Below, piece by piece: positions 1-11,506 of a DNA stretch of 64,000 bases. How positions within the stretch are numbered: position 1 is the first letter of the stretch; every line of letters starts with the position of its first letter. Where the stretch lies: positions 287,409,533 through 287,473,532 of the forward strand of contig CM041778.1 in assembly GCA_023374045.1 (NCBI GenBank). The letters run 5' to 3'. The notes beneath the pieces are model-generated. The model searched no databases. It saw only the letters and a list, made by a program, of their open reading frames with translations, and was not told the origin of the DNA. The stretch comes from Limonium bicolor (taxonomy: Eukaryota > Streptophyta > Magnoliopsida > Caryophyllales > Plumbaginaceae). A program made the position numbers and the translations under genes.

Positions 1-655
1 ACAACTGACTGGTGGTGGGGGCCATCTCTCCCAATGGGTTTTATTCCACTCTTGAGTTATGGGTTCTTGGATCTCTTCTTTCATTCCCAGTCCTTGGGAC
101 TACTTGGGTCTTCCTACTCCTAGCTAGAACTGAATCTAACACAAGTAATGGATGTTCACTAACTCATGGTGTGATTTCTAGTGATTGACTAACTTTAACT
201 TTCTGTTATTTATCTCTTTCGCAACTTGATGTCTTGACTTGGTGATTTTAAAGTGCCTTGTTCCTCTGTGTGGTTTTAAGTGATTGTATTCAAGTTATTC
301 TTTATTAAAGAGTTATATTAAAAGTTTGTTTTGGAGGATCGTACCAGTTCCATTCCAGGGAACTGACTCACCCCTCTCGGGGAGGGCTGCTTGGTTTCAT
401 CTTGCAGGTACGAGTTGATATATAGGTGGCCACGAAGAGAATGAGTGGTTGGGATGGGATTAGGTTTTGTGGAGAGTTACTGTATTTCATTGCTATTATG
501 TTTATGTTAAGTTTTCTTGAGGTTTAGACCGTAGCTTTTGTAATTTTATAAGTTGTAATTGGTGAGGTTTTGTGCCAGGTGTTTGGAACCCGATGATCTG
601 CAAACGCCATTGTATTTTATTTTCCGCTGCATATTTGTTTAGTAGGGGCGTTACA
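1..655 (+). mobile_element. Right end of a truncated LTR (element G)
   Basis: The stretch ends at 645-655 with GGGGCGTTACA, the same kind of LTR terminus seen at 1408. No primer-binding site follows, so this is either a solo LTR or a 3' LTR whose start lies before the window. No reading frame of interest is seen. The next bases belong to the LTR of element D, so G probably inserted there. The boundary is inferred from the terminal motif only. Confidence 0.45.
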
Positions 656-1408
656 ATTGTTGTGTGGCAAGTGTTGAGATGTACGCGTATGTGATTACAA
701 AAAAAACAATACCAAGTTTATTTACGGGAAATAGAGAGTTGTAGCCCGAACAAAATGGATAAGTGTTAACCAATAAGAGCGAAGCTTTTGAAGTAAAAAC
801 CCTCATGGTCTAAAGACCATGTAATGTGATTTAATAAATGTTAGTGTGTTATACTTGATTAATGTATTTCAGTGTTGATTACCTGTTGATTGTATTGTGT
901 GTTTATAGTTTTTCATGCATGATTTAAATATAATCAACCGCATGCTCAGACGACAATTAGTTGCGCATGGCCCGGTAGTATACGGGCTGCACGATTACCA
1001 TGTCAGCAAAAGTGTTGAGCCCCTTTGGGGCCACCCATTACATTTCAGGTACATTGGAGCTGGTAACCGTTCAAGAGTAGGATGGGGATAGCTGCTTGAT
1101 ATGGGTAGTTATTTTAATTTTGCTTATATATTTGTAAATGGTGTAAGACCAAATTTTGATATCGGCTGTAGAATGTATTAGACTCGGTACGGTTGGAATG
1201 TAAGTGTATTGACTCGGTTATGTGCAATGCTATTTTGTAATGTATAAGTGCTCGGTGATCTTGCCCATCAGACCGGCATGATGTATGTATTAGCCTTGTT
1301 AGCCACGTGGGTGGCTAACGGCGTGTAAAACCAACAGATTAAGTTAAGTGTTGAGTTGTATTTCTGTTGTGAATTATTAAGTATGGTGTTTATGGTTGGG
1401 GCGTTACA
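656..1408 (+). mobile_element. 3' part of the 5' LTR of old element D
   Basis: Positions 935-1050 align by eye with a block conserved in the LTRs of A, B, C and the solo LTR at 58277: an AACCGCATG-like start, then GAGCCCC...GGGGC, then a CAG|GTAC acceptor-like site at 1046-1050. Positions 1300-1320 carry the GCCACGTGGGTGGC palindrome also present in C near 38500. The LTR ends GGGGCGTTACA at 1408 and is followed directly by a primer-binding site. Its beginning is lost or displaced by G. Confidence 0.65.
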
Positions 1409-1413
1409 AAAAG

Positions 1414-1425
1414 TGATATCAGAGC
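1414..1425 (+). promoter_or_regulatory. Primer-binding site of element D (tRNA-Met type)
   Basis: TGATATCAGAGC lies five bases after the LTR end and differs at one base from the plant initiator tRNA-Met primer site TGGTATCAGAGC. This fixes the LTR/interior boundary and shows that D runs on the plus strand. Confidence 0.8.
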
Positions 1426-3700
1426 GAAGTATCACTCTGATGACTAGAATTATCGAGCTTAGGAAGTACCGAGTTAGGATTAGTGACTTAGGTTTAAGGA
1501 TTGAGTGATAGCGTGAGAAATACGCTAGTTAGGAATTACCAGTGTGTACTGGATACCTACAATATGCTTCTCGCCCTCCACATCCCCTGTTTTATAACTC
1601 GGGAAGGAACACCGGAGAGATGGAAAGTCCTCTCATACTCGAGAAAAACCCAATCTAGCTGTTATAAATTATTTTTGTAAGAACCAAAACTGTCATACGG
1701 TAGACTCCAAGAATGTAAATCCTGGAGACGGTTCCCGTTTGAACAACTTTACCCACACTTTATAGCGGAAGACTAAGAACCCTACCTATAGGAAAACGAA
1801 ATTTCCGGCAACCTTGGTCGACATGCCTAGCAGTCGAGGGAACCCTGCCAGCAAGAAGGAAAGTACTAACTGTGCAAAGAAGCGGAAAATGGAGAAGTAA
1901 CAAAACCCGAGACACATGTCTACGGGACAGCAATTGTTAGATAATACCACCAACAGCATACTAACTGACTAAGGAACTAGTCCGAAGCGGGTAACTACTA
2001 CGTAGTACGTAAACAAGAGTCAAGTCTCGGTAACCACAGCTAATGCATGAGAACGAGCAATAAGGATTGAGGAAACATGTGTGAACATGGCGTATAAGCC
2101 GTGAACCAAATGTAATGTGTAAATTCAAACTGTTACGAAACCTAAATAAAATCATAAGGAGTTTTGTCAGAAATGGCACCAGTAAGGGAAAATTTTGTGT
2201 TATATAAGTTAATAGAGCGGAGAACGAACAACTACTTTAAGAGTGGGGATACCTCTCAATATTGTGAGACTGCGGGAGCGGTACTTATGTGAACCTTCAA
2301 GAAATATGTTGAAGTTTGACCATGTTGTTAATGCCAAGAAATAATTTGAATAAGAATAGTACGAAAAAGAAGCTTTTATAGCAATTATGGAAAACCGGAA
2401 GAATAGTCAGTTTAGTAGCAACCACCATAGGTGTATAATGCGAAATATAGATTGAGCAATGCTCAAGGAGCATAAAGACTTGAAGAATCGTGTATTCAGT
2501 ATTCAGCCAAGTAATTGGCAAAACATAGTATAATGGTGGAAATGCATGAGCGGAAACTAACATAATAGTGGAAGCCATGTAAGTAACTACAGTATAATGA
2601 GAAAGAACATGGTGCACAATAAGCGACCATTGTGTGAGTACTGTCAAAAATTGATATAGAGAACGAGTGGAATTACGAGTTAAACCCAGTGGACATAAAA
2701 AGCGAGAGATGGTAGACAGATTGAGCAATAAAGCTAGTAATCTGTATCATGTGACGAAAGACCTCAAGGAAAAGGCATTGTTCATTTCTATTGCATTTGC
2801 GTACGGAACTGGAGTGTATCCCTAGAGGATCAGTGGATAATATAAGTAATAAGCCTTGGGATGATAGTACCCCATTGCTAAATAACCAACCCAGACACGA
2901 AGAGTGTTGGACGTACCGACGATCACAGCAAGAATGAACTCCACCGCAATAAAAGCGGATGAGACTTATGAACATTATAAGAACTGATGCATAGAAGACG
3001 TGAGGTCATACAAATGAAAAATTACTTGTACAAAACAAAATAAGTAAGTATAATTCAAAAGAAATGATCAGGAGTCAGTGACTATAGAAGCACTGAATAC
3101 CGAATACCGGTATAGAATATATCTCAAGTGTGAGAACAACCGAGGGAGCACTACATACTAAACAGTAGCTAGACCTCAACCGATAGTAAGTTGGTAGAAC
3201 AAGGTGAGTGATCATGAAACACATAACAGTGTACACAATAGATTTCTAGAGAACTAGATAGAAAATCTATAACTCACCAATTCGTACATGGTAAGAGATA
3301 CCACGCGTCGGTTGAGAAACCGTATTCCCAGGAAAAGGGATAAATAAGAGAATTATAGTACATTAAGAATAACAAAAAGGGCGAACTAAGCTCTAAAGTT
3401 AACGGGGTCACGCAGCAGAAGCTAGTGGGCCCATAACTCAAAAGTTGTATATGCATAGTGAATACGAGTAAATGGCTAATCATCAACGCCTAAAATCCTG
3501 ACAGGCCAAAACCGAAACCGGTTAGGAGTTAAACAAACTCCAACGAGAATTCTTGGTTCAAGGACTAAACAACCAATATGGTTAAGGTCCCCTAACCAGA
3601 ACGCATTGTATAACAGACCATGTGGAAGTTAAAACACTTCACGATGGCAGAACATTTTAAACCAATGTTCAGTGATAGATTACGTGGGTGTAATCCCTTT

Positions 3701-3713
3701 TAAGGGGGGTAGA
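3701..3713 (+). promoter_or_regulatory. Polypurine-tract-like motif inside D
   Basis: TAAGGGGGGTAGA follows a conserved TAATCCC sequence. The same motif in C (42287-42299) is 1.26 kb before the real polypurine tract, so it is an internal copy and not the 3' LTR boundary. It could act as a central polypurine tract or mark an older 3' end. Confidence 0.45.
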
Positions 3714-5393
3714 GCGAAAAATCTCTTAGCGTATGTTTACTTTTTGTAACACCCCTACCGCTAATCCTTTACTTACCGTTTAATCATCCTACGTATACTA
3801 CTACTCGCAGCGGAATTATTACTACTACGGCGGGTGATACAACGCCGCTAACTGCCCATACAACTAGCTAGTCTTACACTACTTACAGTCACGGTCTGAT
3901 GTCTAAATAATACCGAGCTACTACATTACATACCTCTTACAAAGTATCATATACTTACAATGCTGGATTACCGAGTGTCAAAAGCATGATTAATTACATC
4001 CCATTCAAGTCTAGAAAAATCACGAGTTCTAACAAAGCACTCACCTATACCAATTCACAACTCTTTCAATATCCAAAAGGGTGTACCCCATGGTACACCG
4101 ACTAAACAAAAAGGCCTATAGCGGTGTACAACTTAGTACCCCATTCACAGTCTATTAATTACATCAAAAGAAAACATCTTGAATCCATCAAGTCTTCACC
4201 CTTCACGAGCACCTGTAAAATATTAAAAATGGTGCCCCAAGGGGCTCAGTAAAAGCTGCATATAAACTTCGCATATACCGTGTGCTAACAAGGGTACGCC
4301 GACTATTTAAGGTCGACTGTATATGCGGTTCATTATTATCATACATACATGCTTTACATACACCATACAATCATACACATTGCAATACACAAGCCAAAAC
4401 AACAATACAATAGCATACACAATTCTTACCTTCACAAGGGTTAGCCAATTACACATCCGGGTTAATCGGATGTTTATTACTCTTTTACTCATTACACATT
4501 ACTTACACAAACATACTCATACTTTACTTACTTACTTTACCATACTCGTTTACTTATTCATACTTACTTACTTTTACTCATGTTAAGTCGGTATGACCTC
4601 TGGGCAGGGACTACACCGTCCCACCACCGGGCTTTAGGTGGCTCACTAATCCAGGATGCTACCCATTTAAGGGGTTTGGGCCGTGGAAAAGATTAAAGCC
4701 AGGAATTGGAGCCAACCTCTTGTGACTCCGCCTCCTCACGCGTGGCCGAAACTATATCGGACTTCTACTCATTCCAATTTACCAATTTATTATGTTAGAT
4801 TGGTTTGCTTGTTAGGAATTAGTTAGAAGTCCAACACCATAACATTTGGTCACTACAATATAAGTCAAGATCTCACACATTCATCATCATCCATACATTT
4901 CATGAATTATACAAACTATGATTTAAAGATAATATCCAAACAAGGAACAATACCATATAATCACAAGTAAGCATAATAGTTCCGATTCGTGCGTTTTTCT
5001 TATTAGGTGATCAATTAGCACACAAGCACACAAATCAGAGTAGCCAAGGTAGCATACAGGGCATGAGAAGTTCATACCGTTCACCGTTGTACTTGTAACT
5101 GACTTTCCTTCTGTGTTCACAATTCAAGTCCTATCACATACTTACAATTGGGTGGTTAATTATCCATAATTAACCTTAATTATTGTTTTTCTAAAGTTTC
5201 CCAGTTTATACTTACTAACTTATTCATATACATTTACTTAAGTCACTTACTTAACATTATTTTCTAAGCTTGTTTATAGCCTTAATGACCTTTAAACATC
5301 ATTAATCATGTCTTAATTATCTTATACCATCATTACCCATCATTACCCTACCTTAGATTAGCTTTAAAATGGTTTATGTGAAGAAAATGATGT

Positions 5394-5646
5394 GGTCCGG
5401 GTTACTGTCCAGGTTTACAAACCCGGACCACTACTTTGTAAAACTCTCGGGTAAGAAAAATGACTGGTCCGGGTATGTGTACTACTTTACAAACCCGGAC
5501 CATTAGTTCACTAAACTCTCGGGTGACATTTAAGGGTGGTCCGGGTTAGTGTCCTGGTTTGTAAACCCGGACCACTCCACTGGCATAACAATCTGTCGAG
5601 TTTTATAGCTGGTCCGGGTTTCTGTACCGGTTTACAGACCCGGACC
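5394..5646. repeat. Palindromic hairpin array, LTR of A (4 units)
   Basis: Four 36-base cores start at 5394, 5466, 5538 and 5611, a period of 72, 72 and 73. Each core begins GGTCCGGGT and ends ACCCGGACC, so it can fold into a stem of nine or more pairs. The 36-base spacers are less conserved (CTCTCGGGT recurs). The right LTR holds the same array at 32058-32310. Confidence 0.9.
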
Positions 5647-6503
5647 AGTTGCAGTTTTGTAAAATATATATGTTTTTTATTATGTTTCAACTCCAAACTT
5701 CAACAAACTTCTTCCCCACTCTTCCTACATATATCCTAGCATGTTTTGACATTGATTAAGCACTTTATTCTAACCTAATCCAACCTATACCACTATCTGT
5801 CAACTTACAGATTTTTACTGCTAATTTTTTCTTTCTGTTGCAGTTTTCTTCTTCAACCAATGTTACAGATCTTTCCTTTCTTCTTCCCACTAGCTAAATG
5901 ACTCTCAATCTAGCATAACTTAGTTAAACACTTCCCATTACACCATTTCTAGTTTCACTCACTACACCTCTTCTTCCTGTTACAAACCAAGGTGAAAATC
6001 TCATTCTTTTCTTCTCTGTAAACCTCCCTGTTCTTTCTTTTCTAACAGCATTCAAGTCTCTAAATTCCTAATCAAATTTTGACAGAGTTTCCCTACAATT
6101 CTAAGTGTTCTCACTACATAATTTTGCTCACTCAACACAGTTTACAACCTGCTCAATATACACATTATTCCCACACAAACTTCTAACACTTACTGCACAC
6201 TTAATATTTACACATAGCATTTTATTTCCTTGTTTTCAAAAGCTTCAAACTACCAATGCAGTTAACATTAATATACTCCATCCCTTTCCTACTGTTATAG
6301 TAGTTTAACCATTGCTTAAGCAATGCATTTAAACATACACAAACATTGAAAACTGTACAGGGCACTTCATTACCTTGAGTTCTTGATTCTTCTTTTTTTT
6401 TTCTCTCTTTCTCCTTTCTTGCTCCTCTTCCCTTCTTGTTCTTGTTTCTTTGTTTTCTTGATTTTATTTAAGCCAAGCTACACCATGTAACAAGGCATAC
6501 ACT

Positions 6504-6524
6504 CACACACACACACACACACAC
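6504..6524. repeat. CA dinucleotide microsatellite
   Basis: About ten CA units. The right LTR of the same element has far fewer (near 33170), so length changed after insertion. Confidence 0.9.
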
Positions 6525-7557
6525 ATAAAAACTAGTAAATTTCTAACGTAGGTTTTTAAACCCTAACTTGTGATAAACCATTTAAAACTCTTAGGAAGTC
6601 TTACCTTGAGCTTCTAATGGAGTTTTTGGGTGGAAAAATGACAAGGATTCAGCTCTCAAGATGGAACACCAAACCGGCTGGATGAGGGAACAGTAGTGTT
6701 CACGTAAGTTTGATTTTTACAAGAAAAACTAGAAAAGAGGAGAGCTTTGGTCCTTTTCTTACCTTAGAACATGAAGAAGAAGATGAAGCTTCAAATGGTG
6801 CTCCTTAGGCCTCAAAAAAGGTTTCACCCATGAAAATTAAGTTGGAGGTTTTTGATTTTTGAAAGGTGTAAAACGATCTCCAAAGCAAGATGATTCCAAC
6901 GGTATATTTTTTGTAGTGTTTGGAGGTGATTTAGGGTTTCAAATGTGAGAAGGAAATGGGATGCTGTGAGTGGATTCTCAAATCGCCATTACTGGGAGGA
7001 AAGAAGAAGAGAGAGTGCTGGGCAAGGAAAAAGAACGTGAGGGTGTTTGTAAGGGAGGAGAGAGAGTTTACTTTTTTACTTTTTGTTACTTTACTTATTT
7101 GTCTCATAGTACGTAAGGAGGGAAATAAAAGAGAATGAGAGAGAGGGGGCTCTAAAATCGGCCGGCTACACACACTCCCTCACATGGGTTTTAAAATCTT
7201 ATTTGCAATAGTGGACACACTACTTTATTTTATTTACACTCTCACCCCACAACTTCCCGGTTTTTACAGTTTTTACTATTTTCTTGTTTAATTGATTTTA
7301 TTGGTTCTAAACCTTCATTAATGTTTATTAATGACTATTTGGTAGACCAAAATTATTACGAGTCTATTTGACCCGCTTAAAGTGGCGTTTTCCCGGTTTC
7401 CTCGAAAAACACGCTTTAAGATTCGTTTGTGTTTTTAATTCTTTTTAAGGATCCGTTTTCTTCGGGATTTGTTCCCTCATGATTATTTATGCATAATTAA
7501 GCTTCTAAAATACTTATTAGCCTAATTAATCACTATTTTTAATTACGGGGTATTTCA

Positions 7558-7573
7558 ATCTACCCCCCTTAAG
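7558..7573 (-). promoter_or_regulatory. Polypurine tract of A
   Basis: In element direction CTTAAGGGGGGTAGAT abuts the 3' LTR. Element C (43563-43578) and B (21065-21080) have the same tract and a nearly identical 30-base sequence before it. It would prime plus-strand DNA synthesis. Confidence 0.9.
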
Positions 7574-7987
7574 AAACTTTGCCCTCAAAGTTGCTCAAGG
7601 TTAAAGGTTTAATAATTCTACTCATTAGGCAAACCAATTGCCATAATGCATCTTACTACCACCTACGAGATGTTTACTTCTTCTACATTACAAGCATACA
7701 CAATTCAAGCACCATACGCAATCCACATACACAATGCACCATTTCCATACACATCATTCCACAATCATACACATTACACCAATACATTACACATTGCACA
7801 TACACATCCATGCATTACACATTACACATACATACCAAATACACTTCGCACTACATGTGCCATCAAAACATACTACAATACATACACACTATGCAATGCT
7901 AACCTGAAGCAATGCAAAAGCAAAATGGCACTACCACCCTTAAAAAGGGGTATGCCCCGTACCCGTACCCGCTAAGTGCTAGACTAT
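7574..7987 (-). other. 3' untranslated region of A
   Basis: Between the end of the pol frame and the polypurine tract. On the plus strand the stretch is rich in ACA/CAT triplets (7680-7880) and has no coding signature; frames across it only translate this simple sequence. B has the equivalent region at 21081-21600. Confidence 0.7.
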
Positions 7988-8710
7988 CTAGTCTATGAAT
8001 AACTGTGGGTACTTCGCCTTCATGGCGTCTTCTAACTCCCATGTCGCTTCTTCGACATCATGGTTTGACCATAGGACCTTCACCATTCGTATAGACTTAT
8101 GGCGAGTGTCTCTGGTCTTCCTATCAAGGATTATAACGGGAGTTTCAACATATCTCATGGTCGGCTCAATGGATAGTCTCTCGGGCTCTAGGACATGAGA
8201 AGGATCGGCAATATACTTCTTGAGTTGTGACACATGAAAAACATCATGGACACGCCCCAAGTCCTCGGGTAATGCTAACCTGTAGGCTACAACTCCAACT
8301 CTCTCGGTGATAGTGTATGGCCCTACAAACTTCGGGCTCAGCTTTCCCTTCTGGCCAAAATGGAATACGCCCTTCATAGGTGAAACGCGCAAGAACACTT
8401 GGTCACCCACGGCGAACTCAAGGTCGCGTCGTCGCACATCCGCATAAGATTTTTGTCTATCTTGGGCTGCTTTCTTATTAGCTTGAATTTGTTGTACTTC
8501 CACTTGGACTTGTTCTAAATACTCCGGTCCTATGATGACCGCTTCACTTGACTCATCCCAACACAAGGGTGTACGGCAAGGTCTACCGTATAGGGCTTGG
8601 AAAGGCGACATCTTAATCGAAGCATGATAACTATTATTGTACGAAAACTCGATAAGATGAAGCTTATCTAACCAACTCCCCTGAAAATCTAAGGCATATG
8701 CCCTAAGCAT
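7988..8710 (-). pseudogene. Integrase C-terminus and chromodomain of A
   Basis: A 240-residue open frame. Its first part continues the integrase core ([18 protein letters not shown]). A GPY/F-type module follows around residues 130-150 ([21 protein letters not shown] is the region; key residues G, P, Y). A chromodomain-like end contains VKVLWSNH and EEATWELED, then the stop. Chromodomains bind methylated histone H3 and steer chromovirus insertion. This part of pol is open, but upstream stops cut it off from translation. The family is recognised from the RT-RH-IN-CHD order; Tekay/Del is the best fit. Confidence 0.85.
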
Positions 8711-9383
8711 GTCCTCCAGTGTCTAGATGGTCCTTTCTGTCTGACCGTCAGTCTGAGGATGGAAGGCGGTACTCAGCTTCAATTCTGTACCCAACGCATC
8801 CTGTGTAGCTCTCCAGTATCTTGAAAGAAATCTAGTGTCGCGGTCAGATACTATGGTCTTCGGGACTCTGTGGTGTTTGATAATCTCCTTGTCGAATAGC
8901 TCTGCAAGCTTCACTACCTTCCAGGTGTCCTTCATTGGTATGAATCAGGCAACCTTGGTGAGGCGATCGACTACTACCCAGATCATGTTGAGTCCTCCCC
9001 TGGCAGGTGGGAGTCCTACAACTAAATCCATGGAGATATCATGAAATTTCTACTCTGGAATTGGCATCGATTGTACCATTCCGCCTGGTCTACGATGTTC
9101 AAAATTCACTTTCTAGCACGTGAGGCATCTCAATACATACTCTGTCACATCTGATTTCATTCCTGACCACCAGAAGTACCTCTTCAGATCTTTGTACATC
9201 TTGGAGGTTCCTGGATGGGCTGACAACGTAGAACTATGTGACTCTCGCAGGATGCGATCCCTTAGCTCAGCATTGCTTCGGGGGACGCATAGCCTGGCAT
9301 TCAGCCGAATCAGACCATCTTCATGCAACTTAAAAATCATATTTCTTCTTCTCAAATATACCATCTGTGATCTTCTGTCTGAT
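8711..9383 (-). pseudogene. Integrase zinc-binding and catalytic core of A, broken
   Basis: The HHCC zinc-binding domain is readable: H...H in the HSSTLSAH region, then CLTC. The catalytic core has MDLVVGLP (first D), VSDRDTRF (second D) and HPQTDGQTERT (E). In-frame stops occur at 9113-9115, 9050-9052, 8945-8947 and 8723-8725. By comparison with B, three of these are explained by single C-to-T or G-to-A changes at Q, W and R codons; the last needs two changes. The enzyme would insert the cDNA into the genome; this copy is dead. Confidence 0.88.
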
Positions 9384-9962
9384 TTAGGTCAGGTAAGGGT
9401 CGCTCAACTGAGCGTCTCGTACCTCGTCACCCAAGCTAGAAGAAGCGAGTAGCGAATGGAGCGGGTGTGCTTGACGACTCAGGGCGTCAGCTACAATGTT
9501 TGACTTCCCTTCCTTATACTGCAGGTTGATGTCGTAGTCTGAGAGAAACTTCATCCACCTTCTCTGTCTCAAGTTCAACTCTTTTTGCGTGAATACATAC
9601 TGTAAGCTCTTGTGGTAGGAGTAGATGGTGATGCTTACCCCATAGAGATAGTGTCGCCATATCTTTAAGGCGAAGACAATGGCTCCTAGCTCTAGGTCGT
9701 GAGTCGGGTAATTATCCTCATGCTTTTTCAGCTGGCGGGAGGCGTAGGCTACAACCTTGCCATGCTGCATGAGTACGCATCCCATTCCCTTGCCTGATGC
9801 ATCACAATACACCTCAAATCCCTCTATGCCCTCTGGAAGAGTAAGGATGGACGCTGAGGTCAATGAGTCTTTTAGGCTCTGAAATGATACTTCACACTCG
9901 TCTGTCCATACAAACGGTGCATCTTTCTTCATCAGTGTAGTCATGGGATTAGCAACTTTCAA
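9384..9962 (-). pseudogene. RNase H domain of A
   Basis: A 192-residue open frame with [12 protein letters not shown] (first catalytic Asp), [20 protein letters not shown] (Glu) and ADALSR (last Asp). The third acidic site reads TIYSYHKS, with Tyr at codon 9615-9617, where B has Asp; a catalytic residue is therefore lost. RNase H removes the RNA strand after reverse transcription. The 5' part of the frame ([18 protein letters not shown]) is the RT connection. Confidence 0.9.
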
Positions 9963-10867
9963 GAAGTCCTTTACAAATCTCGGGTAGTAACCGGCTAGAC
10001 CAAGAAAGCTCCTAATGTCAGTAACAGTCTTGGGTCTAGGCCATGATCGTACAACTTCTATTTTAGAAGGGTCAACTGAAATGCCTACGCTCGAGATGAC
10101 ATGACCAAGGAATGATACCTAATCTATCTAGAACTCCCATTTGGAGAACTTCGCATACAACTGGTTCTCGCGCAGTGTCTCAAGTTTCTCAAATGAATTT
10201 CATGTTCTTCTGCTGATTTGGAATACACAAGGATATCGTCGATAAATACTACAACTGAGGTGTCTAACTGCTCACTGAATAGTCGATTCATTAAATCCAT
10301 GAATTTTGCTAGTGCATTTGACAAACCGAATGGCATGACGGTGAATTCGTAGTGGCCATATCTGGTATGGAATGCCATTTTCTCGATGTCTTGCTCTCTA
10401 ATAGCAATCTGATGGTACCAAGAACGGAGGTCGATCTTGGAGAAGACTGAGGCTCCTTTCAGCTGGTCGAATAGGTTGTCGATGCGTGGCAATGGGTATT
10501 TATTTTTTACTGTAACCGCATTCAACTCGCGGTAGTCAATACAAAGTCAGAGGCTACCGTCCTTCTTCTTCACGAAGAGGACCAGTGCTCCCTAGGGTGA
10601 TACGCTCGGGTGTATAAACCCTTTATCGAGAAGATCGTGCAACTGTTCTTTCAGCTCTGTCATTTCTGCAGGTGCCATACGGTACGGTGCCCTAGCAATG
10701 GGACCAGTACCTGGCAAGAGGTCAATCTCAAACTCTACTGCTCTTCGAGGTGGCATACCAGGTAGCTCCTTAGGGAATACGTCAGGGAATTCAGATACAA
10801 TTGGTACTTCGGGGGTTGAACTCTGGATCTCTCTCCAGGTCTTGTACATAACACAAATACACTTCAT
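9963..10867 (-). pseudogene. Reverse transcriptase of A, broken
   Basis: Motifs in order: [11 protein letters not shown] at the RT entrance, [40 protein letters not shown] and the catalytic [11 protein letters not shown]. The FIDD box carries the two catalytic aspartates. Stops lie at 10592-10594, near 10545, and at 10128-10130 and 10119-10121. A small deletion after the FIDD box (near 10195) shifts the frame. A one-base gain near 10810 separates protease from RT. Most stops correspond to W, Q or R codons in B. Confidence 0.9.
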
Positions 10868-11405
10868 GGCCCTTTCTGAGCTCCCGGTACATAGCCATAG
10901 CGGAGATGACTATGGTCGAAGGCTCTCTCGGTCTCTGGTGGTAGGATACAGTAACCCTAGAAGGACTCTTGAGCAGCAATCGATGCTCGGCGCAGAGGAT
11001 TCGCCCCTTGTGCCGCTCCATCCAGTTCATTCCGACTATTACGTCGAATCCCAACCCATTAAACTCGATGAAGGAGATGGGAAACGCTTCACCTTTGATT
11101 TGGATCGTGGCTGCTTTATAATACTTGGTACATCGTATCCGCTCCTTCGACGGGAGAGTAACCAAGAAATTCGGTAGCTCATCCACATCTAGCCCCAACC
11201 TCTTCACGAAAGATGGTGATACAAAGGTGTGAGAGGCGTCGGAGTTGAATAACACTGAGGCTTCAATGCCGTTCACTGGGAAGGTTCCCATTAAGATGGT
11301 GCCGCTTTTACCAGCTTGTGCTTCGGTGAGGATACTCAGGTTACCTTCGGTACCGAGTCCACAACATATTGAAGTCACAAGTTCATAAGTAATGATGGTG
11401 GACAC
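10868..11405 (-). pseudogene. Aspartic protease and linker of A
   Basis: The frame holds the retropepsin region SVLFNSDASHTF followed by VSPSFVKRLGL. B has the normal DSGASHTF at the matching place, so A has lost the catalytic Asp and the Gly of the active site. The second half (IEFNGLGFDVIVGMNWMERHKGRI) contains the typical G-x-D-x-I-x-G-M-x-W stretch that ends plant Ty3 proteases. Protease would cut the Gag-Pol precursor. The start is likely an acceptor splice site in B (24988); in A that site reads AT instead of AG. Confidence 0.85.
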
Positions 11406-11506
11406 AAGTGGAATTTAAATCAACACTTCTCTTTATTGATAAACCAACCATCACACATATCGCGTATCTAATACATGTTACTAATACATTACATGATACT
11501 ACGGTT

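Larger units (their letters stand above)
1409..3744 (+). mobile_element. Interior of element D, left part, non-coding
   Basis: The interior begins with the primer site and a leader related to those of A and B (motif AGTACCGAGTTAGGATTAG near 1467) and to element C (positions 38640-38750). No frame encodes a recognisable retrotransposon domain; the reading frames present are short and low in information. Several segments match the interior of C by eye: the segment ending AAGGGGGGTAG at 3701 matches C at 42287. Element A interrupts it at 3745, and it resumes at 34210. I read it as a relic of the same LARD-like family as C. Confidence 0.6.
4213..6762 (-). other. Predicted leader intron(s) in LTR of A
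   Basis: On the minus strand, donor-like AAG|GTAA sites lie at 6762, 6604 and 6373, and an acceptor-like TTTTACAG|GTGCTCG at 4213. Elements B, C and the solo LTR at 58277 have the same set: three donors 155-231 bases apart and one CAG|GT acceptor in an otherwise conserved block. The intron would remove the hairpin array from spliced RNA. This is inferred from motif conservation; no transcript data are available. Confidence 0.4.
3745..7557 (-). mobile_element. 3' LTR of element A (3813 bp)
   Basis: Plus-strand ends are TGTAACACCCC and GGGGTATTTCA. The LTR is far longer than a typical chromovirus LTR. It contains a hairpin array (5394-5646), a conserved structured block near 4213-4330, a second conserved block at 4582-4780, a CA microsatellite (6504-6524) and three serial donor-like sites on the minus strand. 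It matches the right LTR closely over most of its length, with a more diverged stretch at its start (3790-3890 against 15890-15990). Open frames inside it translate repeats and are not credible genes. Confidence 0.93.

Noticed and set aside
2297..3486. Several 70-143 residue minus-strand frames in D
   Set aside because: Composition reflects AT-rich DNA, no motif, and no match in the related part of C.
3701..3745. 3' LTR of D starting after the polypurine-like tract at 3701
   Set aside because: No TG start follows, and in C the same motif lies 1.26 kb inside the element.
7579..7975. Thr/His/Tyr-rich frames of about 108 residues, also at 21086-21541
   Set aside because: They translate ACA/CAT-rich simple sequence in the 3' untranslated region of A and B.
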